Source of the DNA: Topomyia yanbarensis
Taxonomy: Eukaryota > Arthropoda > Insecta > Diptera > Culicidae
Assembly: GCF_030247195.1 (NCBI RefSeq)
Contig: NC_080671.1
Location: 299,308,917-299,372,916 of the forward strand
DNA length: 64,000 bases
Direction of reading: 5' to 3'
Part shown: in pieces, positions 21,202 through 33,779 of the stretch
How the letters are laid out: every line of letters begins with the position of its first letter
Numbering within the stretch: the first letter of the stretch is position 1
Notes under the pieces: model-generated
The model's input: only the letters and a program-made list of their open reading frames with translations
Databases searched by the model: none
What the model was told of the DNA's origin: nothing
Position numbers and translations under genes: made by a program

Positions 21202-21261
21202 ATTAGTGTTCGTGAGACCGGTCGACTCTACAAAATTTACTGGGCAAGATCTCTATACTGG

Positions 21262-22970
21262 TCAGCCCGGGGACAACTTGACAGCTCCCATATATTGAAC
21301 TCATAAGCAAATTTTGTGGTGATTTGGTGATGTCATGGCGGCTCGAATGGAACAAAATTTAAAAAAAGGCGCATCCCATCTATTATTTTCTATATCTGTA
21401 AAAAATGAAAAATTTAAAAATTTCTATCTCCAAATTTATTTTGCTGCTCAAATTAGAAACTGTTCATACCTTAACAGAAACATAGATTCCATTTTGGATC
21501 TAAAAAATCCAAGAAAAAATAAATCGATTTTCAGAAATACAAGATGGCTTTCAAAATCAAGCCACTTCCACTTATATTGAAATTTCCTAAAATCTTCCGG
21601 ATCGAACCAACATGAAATCCTCCGGTAGACGTCGTTCCATTAGTTTTCTTGTCGGGCTAGAGCTGAGTAAAATGCAAAATGAATTCTGAAGGGATCCGTA
21701 CCAAAACCATCGCAAAATCTTTTGGACAGAATTATTGCAAAAGTCGAACAAAACGCTGACAAGAGTCGAACATAATTCCTGGCAGGCTTCTTGCCAAATC
21801 CGAGCACTACCGGTTTGCTGCCAGAATTTTGGTAAAAGCGCACAATTTCTATCCAAAACCAATTTTGCTAACTGTGTAGAAAATCCTACATATTTTGTTT
21901 ATATTCCCAAACAACATTCTAGAATTCTTGACGTTCTTAATTAATTTGAAACAAGATGTCATAGGTTCACGAATTGTTAGGCTTGGTGATTTCCCTAATA
22001 AACATCTTATGATCCAAGAGCCTAACAACCTGTTCAGGGTATCATCCAAACAATATGTGGAATCGTTCGACTGTATGGGTTAAAGTTCGCGTATAATTTT
22101 TTTTATTGGGTTACTTTCATTGGCCAAAATGTTTTTCATTCATATTTCTCGGGCAAAAAGCACAAATGATTTACCGATTACACACTTCACACAACAATAA
22201 AACCAAAAAAACAACGACTTCCAGTTAAATTTATAATAAGATTTATGTACCTTGCTAACAGTTTCCAGTTAGGGATAAATTTATTCTCTAATAATTGTTT
22301 TCTTTATCCACATTTTGGAATTCGCTTTTTCCAAATGTTGTTCTTGCTGCATTGACGGCGTTCATAACACACGTAACGAAACTTTCCTCTTGAAACTATT
22401 TCGTTTCGTTGTTCGTGGTACTCGTACGGAGAAGGCATACTAGTGCCACCATCAAATTAGTGGTACATATATGCTAGGATAGGATCCGCCAGCTCTGTCC
22501 CCTGTTTTTGAACCAATCCTGAACCAGTTCGTGATTGGTGGAAAGTGACACTAGCAGACGTTCGGCTTAAAAACTGAAGATACAAAAGGGCTGCTTGGAA
22601 GTGTTGTCGGATATTGTGATATGACACCCTAGTATAAAACATAAAACGACGATTGTGTACTGTTCTTTTTTGTTTTTCGAGATTTCGTGCGTCTAATTTA
22701 CATAAGAGTGCCATATGCGGCCCGACTTGTCAACTTTGATTTTTCCAGAAACGTGAAATTGGTTTATATAGAATATTTTAATCTGAACAAATTAAGTTTT
22801 GTACACAATCGAAACAAAACTAATATTTTGGGAACATTGGTCAGGAGGGGTGTGTCATTTTCAGCAGGGATTAGCGAAATATAAGAAGAGGTGTAGAAAG
22901 AAGCCAGCTGGCGGATCCTATCCTAGCATATATGAAACAAGCACTATCTGTCAAGTTGTCCCCGGGCTGA
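21262..22970. mobile_element. DNA element with 23-bp perfect inverted ends, about 1.7 kb
   Basis: 21262-21284 and 22948-22970 are perfect inverted complements (core AGCCCGGGGACAACTTGACA). A second inverted pair inside the right half, 22464-22493 and 22904-22933 (core ATATGCTAGGATAGGATCC), suggests a nested or foldback element. ORFs inside show no recognisable transposase. Target duplication not clear. Confidence 0.6.
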
Positions 22971-23411
22971 TACTGGTATAATAATGGTGGGAAAAAACTG
23001 GCAAGCAGAGATTCCAGATTTGAAGATTTGTCTTCATTTTGAAAACATTTGAAATGTGAAGACGCGTTTTTCATTTTGAAGACAAATTTATTCGGATGTC
23101 TGACTGATTTCAATAATCGATTCAGAATCATGGTTGTTGAAGACATTTTTTTATAAAATGTGAAGACATTTGAAAAAGATACCTGGTATCCCTGATGGCA
23201 AGGTGCGATGCCAGATTTAGAAGACTTGAAAACTTTTTTTCAATTGGTCCAATCGACAAAAGAGAGCCTCTCTTTGTTTACTTTCTCTTCCGCGAATTAC
23301 TCGGTCACCTTTCTGAATTCCCTACAACTATTTGCGTAATAAACTAGTAAAAACCTACGTTTCACGGTAGGAGGTATAAAAAGCACACCAACAGTGGTTT
23401 CATTCAATATT
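22971..23411. other. Unassigned spacer
   Basis: No gene. Ends with a short copy (23366-23411) of the GGTAGGAGGTATAAAAAGCA... segment seen at 3306-3350. Confidence 0.35.
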
Positions 23412-23571
23412 GAGTTCTTTGCGACCGGTCTTACGAACACTAATGATGTTTCCTGGTTGAAAACAAACCCATTTACTTTTGCCGTTTTTGTTTATTATTT
23501 TCCACCAGCTTGTAATGTAGTATTTGTGTCATGTGGCGTGTACGTACATGAGCCGTAGAAAAGTCTATTAT
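23412..23571. repeat. Unoccupied copy of dispersed 160-bp sequence
   Basis: Inverse complement of the reassembled 20071-21240 sequence. Preserves both pre-insertion sites. Itself sits between the two halves of a sequence continuous at 3345-3355. Confidence 0.75.
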
Positions 23572-23886
23572 AGGGATTCACCACTGTTGGTCTCTTTCTC
23601 TTCAACAATACTCTGAACCAAGCTTTCCTTGCTAAAACCGACTTTTGCCATCAATGTAAAAAGCTAATGCTTGAATGTTCGGCTCACTGGAACGAGAATC
23701 TCTGATGATCTAATAAAGTCAAGCAGAAATGTATCTTTGGTGCAAAATTTCAACAGCAATTGAATTCATGTAACACACGGATTCCATTTTGGCATAACTA
23801 ATACGACATTCGGCTAATTTAGGTTTATTTGCAAATAGTTTCAACCAGTCCAAGAATTACTTATCTAGTCCACAAATTTTATGCTA
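23572..23886. repeat. Duplicated spacer block, copy 3
   Basis: Matches 3350-3665 and 4776-5095 (AGGGATTCACCAC...CTATGCTAACGA) and is fused directly to the C-terminal-exon block at 23887. The block order differs from copy 1, where this spacer follows the exon block. Confidence 0.7.
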
Positions 23887-23898
23887 ACGAAATAGTAA

Positions 23899-24576
23899 TT
23901 GGTAATGATAACCATATGCAAAATACGACCTTTTTTATATACATTTCCGGGGAAAATACCAATCAACAAGCTGCATCATTTATCTCATTATGCTTTCAAT
24001 GCTAAAGTCACTTCTGTTCCCAACGATTTCAGTTGCATGCGCTTTGAGGCTCTCAATAAGCTACCGAAAAGTCAAATGAAGAATGCTCAAAACTTTCGAA
24101 ATGTTCCAAAAAGTTTGGCAAAAAGATTGAATCTTAAACAAGTTTCAGCGATCATGAGTAGGACGTTTTGTCAACGAGTTGATATACTGTCCGAAAATAT
24201 TGTTCTTAAGGATGAAATAGTTCATAACGATTTATTACTACATTTTCCATGCAACGTATACAACATAAAACATGTTGTTATCGATGGAATAAGCTTTCAA
24301 CGAGGCGTAATCATCAAATACGACGACGACGATAATATCATACAATAAGCCATGATTCAAACGATTATTTATACGAATAAATTTTATTTTATCGTAGAGC
24401 GAATGGTAACGGTCTGTTTCGAAGAACAATACAATAGCTACCAATTACAGAGCTCATCAGAACATATATTACTTCCGGAGGAGCGCGTGTACAAACGGAA
24501 AACATACAGTTTATGGATTCATTATGCCAGCGATAGCTACTTTATATCACTACAATATTATGATGAATTCAAGTGA
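23899..24576 (+). pseudogene. C-terminal exon of SAM/LHHLSHY family, single internal stop
   Basis: A 149-codon frame (23899-24348) followed, in the same frame and after one TAA, by a frame to 24576; together about 225 codons with one nonsense codon. Motifs in order: LHHLSHY (about residue 26), CMRFEALNK (about 47), NFRNVPKSLAKRLNLKQ (about 65), a beta-rich middle ending VIIKYDDDDN, stop, then VTVCFEEQYNSYQ to YDEFK. The series resembles, from memory, the C-terminal region of large insect SAM proteins. The nominal ATG is probably internal to an exon. The stop may be real (shorter protein) or an inactivating mutation. AATAAA-like sequence near 24376 lies inside the second part. Confidence 0.55.
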
Positions 24577-25053
24577 AGCGTAATAACTTTGTACAGTAAA
24601 ACAGTAAGGATTTCTCAATTGAATTATTTGTTGTAACTATTTTATATTTTACTAAACACGTACATTTATCTATCACTTATAATGTCCTTGATTTTGTTAG
24701 GTAAATTGTCTAAACGTGAAACTGGAGATAGGCGCTAAGCCGGAGTAAATTTCCCACGTAAAATGTTTCACGTTTGCTGATTTGCACTTCCTGATACCGA
24801 CTATTACCGTGAAATTTTCCAAGTCTGCACGCCTGTTTTTTTTTTAAATTTATTAATAAATATCACTCCGTGATGTGTTGCACTAAATTATCGCAATTTT
24901 ATTTTTACTAAAATGTAATGTAGGAAAGACCGAGGCAAGTTGATACGGATTAAAGCCCATACCCTACTGTACGTATAATCTCAGACCCATTCCCAGGAAA
25001 TTCTTACGTTTACCGGTAGGAGGTATGAAAAGCACACCAACAGTGGTTTCATT

Positions 25054-25710
25054 TAGTTATCCTCTAGGGAGAGATATGCGAAGACACCATCTTGAGCCAG
25101 CTTACTGTCAACATTTTGAGCCAGTCGATCATTATTTGACTGCATTGGTGCAATATTTTTGGATAGTAATGTTATTTTTTTTATTTTTGTTGATAAGCAT
25201 TAGACAACAAATTATAAATAGGCGCTATTGTAAGTTGAACTTTCCTGACAAGAATAATGCTGTTCAATTAGGGTAACCAACCTACATCCAAAGGTAGGAT
25301 TCCCGGCGGAATCGTCGGTAATACCTTCTATCTGATTTTTTCCATATGGTTGCGTTGCTGGCAGTGTTGCTTTTGATTGATCTGAAGAGATGATTTTTTG
25401 TCCGAAAGCTACCGCATGGTATATTTTATGCATCTAATCTATCTTCTTGCTTACGTTGTTCGATAGGGTCAAGCATGGTTTTCTGCGGGAAATAGATCCA
25501 TCATCAAAAGTTTGCTTTTTTGTTTTTCTTAAGCTCCTATAACTGCGTAACGTGCGAATACACAGGAACGGAGTTTTTCTTTGCAGTATTCTCTTCTTAT
25601 TATATACATATTTACTGATTTTTGTTTGAATAATACTTGCGCTACATAGCCGCAAAGAATCCAGCAACGGGAACGCCGGAACTCGAAAAATTCAACCCAT
25701 TTATCGCGTA
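25054..25710. mobile_element. Truncated THAP-type element, copy 2
   Basis: Matches 62462-63116 from the left inverted end TAGTTATCCTCTAGGGAG onward, but the right 240 bp, including the THAP start, is missing and replaced by spacer ATAACTAATACGAC. The minus-strand frames at 25212-25433 and 25434-25667 parallel those at 62619-63074 and share the same in-frame TAG between them. Confidence 0.75.
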
Positions 25711-27240
25711 ATAACTAATACGACATTCGGCTAATTTAGGTTTATTTGCAAATAGTTTCAATCAGTCCAAGAATTACTTATCTAGTCCACAAATTCTATG
25801 CTAACGAATTAAATCGTCGGTTGGCTGAATACGCTATAAAAATTGAGTGTAACAATTTACCGCAGAGCTTATCTCAAGTTTTTTTATTGTTATGCACCTA
25901 TAGGGAAACCCTAAGCAATTGATTTTAATAAAAAGTGGAAAATAATTTGTAAAAGTTACTTTTGGCATGATAACCACGAACTGCTTACACAAACGAATTT
26001 GAATTTGATATTTTTTCCCCAGATGGTTTTGAAGTTAACATATGTTGATTGTATTAACATGCTCCGTGTATCAACCTACCCCGGTCTCCCCTACCTTGTT
26101 ATTGCATAACTTTTTCCATATGTCCAGTAATTTCAACGATTAGAATATAAGGGGTCTTTACTGCTATAACCGCAAGTCAATTCCATGTAAATAAACATGA
26201 GACTGACTTGCAATTATGGGCAGTTTAGGAGGTACTAACGCATAAGTATTAGTTGTTTTGTTATTAATTCGACGTTTGTGGTCAGGACAAACTATATTAG
26301 TTGAAATGTTAAATTATTTCCTCTGAAGAAATCGTTAATAATTACCACCACCTAATCATATAATATAATAAGAATATAATTCTGCCATTGAAACATATTC
26401 CAAAGTAACAGTATGACTATAATAAATAACCATATGTATAATAAGAAAGCATGTATTCAACTTTTGCATTTATATTTTGATTCATCTCTAAATATGCATT
26501 GCTTTAAAATTTGTCTATATTCGTTTACAGCCAATGACATCGATAGCATAGAAACTTTTCTGCTACTAACACAAAATATGGTGATGACCGTATTAGGACT
26601 CAAACTCGGATCATGGTTAAAAATCGAACAGATGCAGAGAATATTGCGTGATGAAATCGAAAAGACTCCTGATAAAGTAATTTCTTTTATACTATTGAAA
26701 TGTTAATTATGTAGTCACTTACCATAATGGTGATCTATATATTGGGAAGATTGAAATATTTATAGGTTCGCTGCTAATGGCATGTAGAAATTGTAAATTT
26801 CATCTGCTTCACTTAGAAGAATCCAGACATATTATTCATTCTGTAGCGGCACCTCTAATCGTTGGTTTTGGAATGCTTTGAAGATTTGTTTGGAAAATAC
26901 ACGTGTTTCTCACCTCTGAGTCGATTTCTAGCTAGAAGTATCTGCTTTAAATTTGAACCAAATTTAAATTTTAACTAAATTTCAACCACGTTGTTCCGGT
27001 AGCTTGACTTGATTTGGTTCAACTTTGGAACAGACACTCATTTTATTGCAACTCTATGATCACATGCGTTTTGGGATTAGTTTAAGTTGCTTTATTTTGC
27101 AAATCCCTTTGAAGTAAATTTTTAAGTAGGATCTTACAGGATTAAATTAGTAGATAAATTATTGTATTGAGAATCTTTTTTTAAATCCACGTGCCCATCT
27201 AATCTACATCAGTGCGAATGAGAAAACGTTCTGACTTTTT
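25711..27240 (+). repeat. Duplicated spacer and SAM-exon block, copy 2
   Basis: Runs parallel to 10508-11930, including the empty 415-bp-MITE site near 26239. The TTAA MITE site reads GGCTGAATACGC here, lacking TT. Diverges at TTCTGACTTTTT (27238), where a tandem repeat begins in place of the second SAM-family exon. Confidence 0.75.
26531..26676 (+). CDS. SAM-domain exon, copy 2
   Basis: Same acceptor, 146-bp exon, donor and translation as 11208-11353. The continuation into exon 2 is lost because repeat sequence occupies 27238-30110, so this copy is probably not expressed as a full protein unless the repeat lies inside the intron. Confidence 0.5.
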
Positions 27241-29607
27241 GCCTTTCTCAATAGAAAGGTATTGCAATTGCTCTGAAAACCGACTTTTTAACGGAGGCCC
27301 GGAGGGCCGAGTGACATATACCATTCGATTCAGTTCGTCGAGTTCGGCAAATGTCTGTGTGTGTGTATGTATGTGTGTGTGTATGTGCGTCTGTGTGTGT
27401 GTACGCGAACACAATCTCACTCACTTTTCTCAGAGATGGATGAACCGATTTTTACAAACTTAGTCCCAAATGAAAGGTGCAACGTTCCCATAGGCTGCTA
27501 TTGAATTTCTAATGGATCCGACTTCCGGTTCCGGAATTACAGGGTGATGAGTACGATCACGCAGAAAACGTCGATTTTAAGAAATTCTGCAATGAATGTA
27601 TAATGGTGAAAATTTTTCCAAAATGTGACCACAATTGCTTCGATTTGTAGTACTAGGTCATTAACAGCCATTCAAAGTCTCTTTGGTCACATTGGCCACC
27701 ATCATCGGTTCCGGAAGCCCCGGCGGAAGTATCCAAATTCTGACTAACAGTCACATCGGTTTCTCGGAGGTGGCTAGACCGAATCAACCAAACTTAGTCT
27801 CAAATGAAAGATGTTGCGTCCCCGTAAATGGCTATTAAATTTTATCCCCAACCGTCTTCCGGTTCCGGAGTTACGGGTTGTGGCGTGCGATCACATAGCA
27901 AATTGTGATTCAAGCCGATACCCCGATGGAAGCAAAAAAGGTAAAAATTTCGCTAAAATGTCTCTCAAATAACTTAACTTTGCAGTTCTAGGTCACCGAC
28001 GGCCAAACAAACTTTCGTTGACTACATTGACCACCATAGACGGTTCCGGAAGTGCCCGGGAAAAGCGGCCATCTTTCATAACTAGCAAACTCATATCAGT
28101 TTCTCGGAAATGGTTGGGCCGATTTTCACAAACTTAGTCCCAAATGATAGCTCTATTATCCCCACAGATGTCTGTAAAATTTCGCACGGATCGCTTGTAT
28201 GGTTCCGGAAATATAGACTGAACGGTCCGGTCACACATGAAATTCCCATATAAGCCGGAACTCTAATTTTTTTTCAAAGGGGGGACCCCATGAAATTTCA
28301 AAAATCGAATTCGTATTTTTGATGCCAAACATCTTTATGTTATCTCGAAAAAATTTTTTTTTATAAAAATTGACTTTTTGGGACTTTGCCGATTTCGCAC
28401 CTTTTTGCCTTTCTCAATAGAAAGGTATTGCAATTGCTCTGAAAACCGACTTTTTAACGGAGGCCCGGAGGGCCGAGTGACATATACCATTCGATTCAGT
28501 TCGTCGAGTTCGGCAAATGTCTGTGTGTGTGTGTATGTATGTGTGTGTATGTATGTGTGTGTGTGTGTATGTGCGGCTGTGTGTGTGTACGCGAACACAA
28601 TCTCACTCACTTTTCTCAGAGATGGATGAACCGATTTTTACAAACTTAGTCCCAAATGAAAGGTGCAACGTTCCCATAGGCTGCTATTGAATTTCTAATG
28701 GATCCGACTTCCGGTTCCGGAATTACAGGGTGATGAGTACGATCACGCAGAAAACGTCGATTTTAAGAAATTCTGCAATGAATGTATAATGGTAAAAAAC
28801 TTTCCAAAATGTGACCACAATTGCTTCGATTTGTAGTACTAGGTCATTAACAGCCATTCAAAGTCTGTTTGGTCACATTGGCCACCATCATCGGTTCCGG
28901 AAGCCCCGGCGGAAGTATCCAAATTCTGACTAACAGTCACATCGGTTTCTCGGAGGTGGCTAGACCGAATCAACCAAACTTAGTCTCAAATGAAAGATGT
29001 TGCGTCCCCGTAAATGGCTATTAAATTTTATCCCCAACCGACTTCCGGTTCCGGAGTTACGGGTTGTGGTGTGCGATCACATAGCAAATTGTGATTCAAG
29101 CCGATACCCCGATGGAAGCAAAAAAGGTAAAAATTTCGCTAAAATGTCTCTCAAATAACTTAACTTTGCAGTTCTAGGTCACCAACGGCCAAACAAACTT
29201 TCGTTGACTACATTGACCACCATAGACGGTTCCGGAAGTGTCCGGGAAAAGCGGCCATCTTTCATAACTAGCAAACTCATATCAGTTTCTCGGAAATGGT
29301 TGGGCCGATTTTCACAAACTTAGTCCCAAATGATAGCTCTATTATCCCCACAGATGTCTGTAAAATGTCGCACGGATCGCTTGTATGGTTCCGGAAATAT
29401 AGACTGAACGGTCCGGTCACACATGAAATTCCCATATAAGCCGGAACTCTAATTTTTTTTCAAAGGGGTACCCCATGAAATTTCAGAAATCGAATTCGTA
29501 TTTTTGATGCCAAACATCTTTAAAATGCATGAAACGTCGAGATTTTATGTTATCACGAAATTTTTTTTTTTAAATCGACTTTTTGGGACTTTGCCGATTT
29601 CGCACCT
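27236..29607. repeat. Two tandem units (about 1.17 kb) of GGCCCGGAGGGCCGAG repeat
   Basis: Units start GCCTTTCTCAATAGAAAGG at about 27240 and 28405, then GGCCCGGAGGGCCGAG, a GT microsatellite and repeated TTCCGGTTCCGGA-type sentences with AAACTTAGTC. The two units are nearly identical and end in TTTTTGGGACTTTGCCGATTTC. No credible protein in either strand. Confidence 0.85.
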
Positions 29608-30110
29608 TTTTACATTTCTTATAAAAGAAATGTATAGAATTCGCTCAAACTTTCAAGATTTTTTCCGAGGCCCGGAGGGCCGAGTCTTATATACAAATCG
29701 ACTCAGCTCGACGATTTAGGACAATGTCTGTGTGTGTGTGTGTGTGTGTGTGTCTGTGTGTGTGTATGTAACGGACAAATTCTCATTCGTGTTTCTCAGC
29801 AATGGCTGAACCGATCTTATCCAAACCAATTTTAAATGAAAGAACTAAAAAAAAGTATGAACGCTATTAATTTGTTTTTGATTCTGATGTTTAGTTTCCA
29901 AGATATGAATGTTTGAATGCGTAAAAATGGCATTTTTTGCAGTTTTTTTGAATTATCTGTCGAAATTGACAATATAGATTAACAATTTATATGTTTTTCG
30001 ACAGCTTCAACGAATACCTTTCGAACAAGCTATAGATTGTTGAAATCGGACTATTATCAAAAGAGATATTTAACATTAAGGCCCCCGTCGGGCTTCTTTT
30101 TCTTCTTATC
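29608..30110. repeat. Diverged GGCCCGGAGGGCCGAG unit, truncated
   Basis: Starts CATTTCTTATAAAAGAAATG, keeps GAGGCCCGGAGGGCCGAG and the GT tract (29725-29770), then diverges. Ends near TTAAGGCCCCCGTCGGGC (30077-30094), a motif that recurs inverted at about 50734-50751. Confidence 0.7.
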
Positions 30111-32244
30111 TGCAGAATTGAGGATATCAATATAATACGCATACACGATACTCGTATGAATGTATGCGTGCACGCGAATGAAATTAATGATTTCTTCAAC
30201 CCGCTTTTTCTCTCGCTTTTCCCATAAAACTACCCAAGTATAGTATACCAATGGATTCGTAAGAATCCGAGGAAACTAATGGTAGCAAGTAAAACTTGAT
30301 TTGGAAAACTTCATAACAGCGTTTTTCAATTTTCCCGTCGCACGCATTATATCGTCGCTTGTTCTGCGCAGTAGAAAAGCACAGGGTTTGTGCTAAATTA
30401 GTACTACCCGAAAGCTTGGTATAGGGGCTATTTATAAATCATGTCACACTTGTATTGAAGGAGGGACAATGAAAAATTTCAGCAATTTGTGAAATTTGGT
30501 GGAAAAAAGTAACCTGAGACATGCCAAATGTATTTCTACCGAAGAAAAAAATATTGGACATCTTATTCGTGACTTATTTTCCAAGGAAATAGCCAATAAC
30601 CCTGAGAAGAGGGAGGGGGTAAATGAAATGAAAATTTTGCGTTACATCATTGATAGTTGTCCTGTTTGTATTTTAGAACTCACAGATAAAGCTTCGTTTG
30701 TGGAGAAATCTACTAAAAAGCTTCGATTGCCGATTTCTTTCCAATTGATACTATAAATTAATAAAAAAAACATTAAATTACTCATACTAGCTACAAGAAG
30801 CGCTAAAATATTGCACCCTTATAATAAATCATGATAAAAGAATGATTTCGTTTCGAAAACTACGTACTATATTTCTTTTGAGCTTTATGACTTTATGCTA
30901 TGAATATATGCTAGCAATCAGTTTGCTCAAATCAATCTAATGATTATTCACCTCTGGCACATGGGCGGATTTTTCCTAAAATCCTATAGCGTGTTGCCTG
31001 TTTTTCATGGGTATTTTTTGTCCAAATTTTGGCACGGTTTTCAAAATACCACGTTTTTTAAGATAACGATTCCTTTCAAGTAATAGTTGATAGACCAAAA
31101 AGTATTGAATCCACGAATATGAGGTTTGGTTTTTTGAACTATGAGAAATAGTGTTATATTCAAAATCGTAAAAAACAATCTATGCCAAATTTCGGTACGT
31201 AACTTGAACAGTTATTTCAACGGATATCTAAGTGAAATCCCAACGTTTAGAGCTGAAGAACTACTTCTACTAACACAAAGCGTCTATCTAGGTCGAGACT
31301 CGACAGAACAGACTAGCTATTGGAACCAGTGATTTTCCTATTTCTTACCTCCTGATCAGGGTATATATTATTACCATCTTATTATCATATTATATAGACA
31401 AAATGTTAACGAAACTGATTTATACCGCAAGTAATGCACTGGTACTATGAGCCAGCATGTCCAGTTGGACACCGAACAGTAAGTATGGACACCGACCAAG
31501 AAAGATCTTTGAAATTAGTAAGATTAGTTATACGGTAGAATAGTATTTTGATCTAAATATTTTCATACTACATAGAACAAGTTGTGTGTCATGAACAGTC
31601 CATTACAACTTTATCGTTGAGTTTCAATAATTCACTATCAAAAACAATACCTTGGTACTAACATTATTTTACAGTGCGATTGCAGGGTTAGTATTGCGAC
31701 CCTACTGATCACTAAGAGTTCCTTTTGGCTGGGGCTCGAGCATACGCCGAGTGACTTCTAAGGTCATCTAAGGCTTTAGCCATTGAACCGCCAGACTAGG
31801 GCATTTGCAATTACGTACATGTTGTTTTGGGGTTTTTAAAACACAAACAAGCATTCAATTAAATTGAACCATCGAAAGAAATGTCGAAATTACTTGTTGT
31901 TAGTTTTTTGTCCAAAAACATTTGAAAAGTTAGTTGGGAAACTTATTGGGAAAAGTTAGTTGGGATCTAGTGTCATATACCATTCAAGTAGTACAAACTT
32001 TCTCGGTTGTGGTCCATTAGGAGGTAGATAACAGTCTATTATCTCTCTCTGGACTAAATCAGCCTGGATGCCGTTTCGCTGGGGTCCTGCTCTCACGTCG
32101 TGGAAGGCAGCAGAAATAGGAGTCCCAAGATAACCTCTAGCTGAAAACCAAAAGGCTGGAAAGACTAAAATAAGTCAGTAAACGGAGCATAATTGACCTT
32201 TCCATCGCTGTGTCAACCGAAGCTCTAACATAATGGATGATTGT
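30111..32244. other. Anonymous sequence
   Basis: AT-rich. ORFs of 60-90 codons (30496-30756, 31141-31332) have no recognisable features and I do not call them genes. Confidence 0.3.
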
Positions 32245-32619
32245 ATGATTTTGTTGGTTATTTTCGGCAAATTTGAGACTAAGAGAAACGAAAGCAATGA
32301 AATTGAAAGACGGATAGGTATTCTAGAGTTAATCAGAACGGAAAACTTTTAGTCCACAGGCTCATATGGACATGATCGAAAGGAAATGTGCGGAATCCTT
32401 TGCCTTTTGCTAAGTAGAAGTTTGGCGTTATAATCATATTAAAACGCCGGCGTCGGCGGTAAAGCATGATTATGAGTTATGTTCTATCAATGATCATGCG
32501 GTAGACTTGGGTACAACGCCCAACTCCTACTTAGCAGAAGGCAAAGGTTTCTTCACATTTCCTTTCGATCATGTCCATGGCCATGCTTTCGTTTGCCGAA
32601 AATAGCCAACAAAATCGAT
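32245..32619. mobile_element. Foldback element with long inverted arms
   Basis: Inner arms 32364-32430 and 32515-32582 (core GACATGATCGAAAGGAAATG, CTTTGCCTT, TGCTAAGTA) and outer arms starting GATTTTGTTGG (32247) and ending CCAACAAAATC (32616). The left outer arm is interrupted by about 60 bp. The loop contains GCCGGCGTCGGCGG. No gene. Confidence 0.75.
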
Positions 32620-33480
32620 ACAGTAGAACCTTGCGGCAATTAAAACAACAATTAGCCATGCCCCTAATTAACATTAATAGGAGAGCATTATCCAACGTTT
32701 TCGATAGCTTCTAGTTGTTGTGGACTGGATTTTCATGAAGGATGCTATTATGTTGAAAACTTACCCCGTTTTCATTGCATTTAAAAAAATTGCATGACCA
32801 CTCCTTGTGAAATACCTAGTGCATTCATTTTTGCATATAGTGCACAGGTCTTATATTTGAGATAACAACTTACGATATTTTTGCTGTCAATCTGGTTGTT
32901 GACAGCATAGACAAGAAATACGTCTATTGTTCGGTAAATTTGCTACATATTACATCGCGTTTTGATGATTTTAAAAAGGTTGTGTCATATTGTGGTAGAA
33001 ATTGTTTTGTACTCATAACGGGTAGTGCTACAAATTCTCATAATAACATTTGGGACAGCTCTAATAGTATTACTCATCAATTGACTAACGAGTTAATGCC
33101 AAACGACCACAAATATTCATTATATCATAAAACCTCAGCACTTGGAAACATATTATTTTTTTGCGATAAATGAGTCTTATTTGATTAGTTAGAACTTTCA
33201 TCAGATGTCGAAGTGTGTCGTAGTGCCGGGTCTACAGGAACCTTGGTGACTTCCTTACTTGGTGAGTCATAAAATGTATTTTCCAACATTTCATTTTAAC
33301 TTGGATAAAGGCGTCGAATTACATATTTTTTGTCATGATAGCGGTATACGAAGGAAGCTGACCCTCTTTGATTTATGCGTGTGTCTCAAAGCCTACTTTT
33401 ATAGATTGTGAAACTATAACAAACCAGCATTTGAGCTCATTTTAGCATGTTTCAATTTCTGTGTATGATTAGCACTCTCC
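32620..33480. other. No supported feature
   Basis: A 77-codon plus frame (32940-33173) is present, but nothing marks it as coding. Confidence 0.25.
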
Positions 33481-33539
33481 ATGCATGTCAGAAAACTTGT
33501 TTCCGTAATTCGAAATTCCATTTTTCAAATTGTGCATCA

Positions 33540-33765
33540 GATATATTTTGCCAAGCAGGCGTACCCCTCGTTTACCATCCGGCTGAAGCATCCTATTGAA
33601 ACTAATACCTTTGCTTGGTTGAACTCTCAATGTGTGAAATGTGGCCGAAAAGATGATAATCCGCGGAATGTACCAAAACTTCAACCAATCGAAGCATTAT
33701 GGGAAGCTGCTTCAGCAGCACAATTAAAATCAAGGATATGCAGAGTAGATCTCAATGTCGCCTAG
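33540..33765 (+). pseudogene. Tc1/mariner transposase C-terminal relic
   Basis: The frame contains FAWLNSQCVK, then NPRNVPKLQPIEALW, then EAASAAQLKSRICR. It matches the transposase end around the third catalytic acid (N-P-x-N-V-P-x-x-x-PIE-x-x-W, with Glu of PIE), followed by the usual Q-L-x-x-RI helix after a short deletion. The N-terminal DNA-binding part and first two catalytic Asp are not visible. Long dead. Confidence 0.65.
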
Positions 33766-33779
33766 ACCATGATGGGAGC

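Larger units (their letters stand above)
20071..21240. repeat. Dispersed 160-bp sequence split by two MITEs
   Basis: The pieces 20071-20135, 20980-21052 and 21202-21230 reassemble into the inverse complement of 23412-23571 (AGACTTTTCTACGGCTCAT...AAGACCGGTCG). The two gaps are exactly the MITEs at 20138-20977 and 21053-21201. Confidence 0.75.

Noticed and set aside
27199..28629. ORFs with THTHTH or CVCVCV runs
   Set aside because: Produced by GT microsatellites in the tandem repeat.
30496..30756. 86-codon ORF with acidic and basic stretches
   Set aside because: No domain, no splice or promoter support, no second copy; length is expected by chance.
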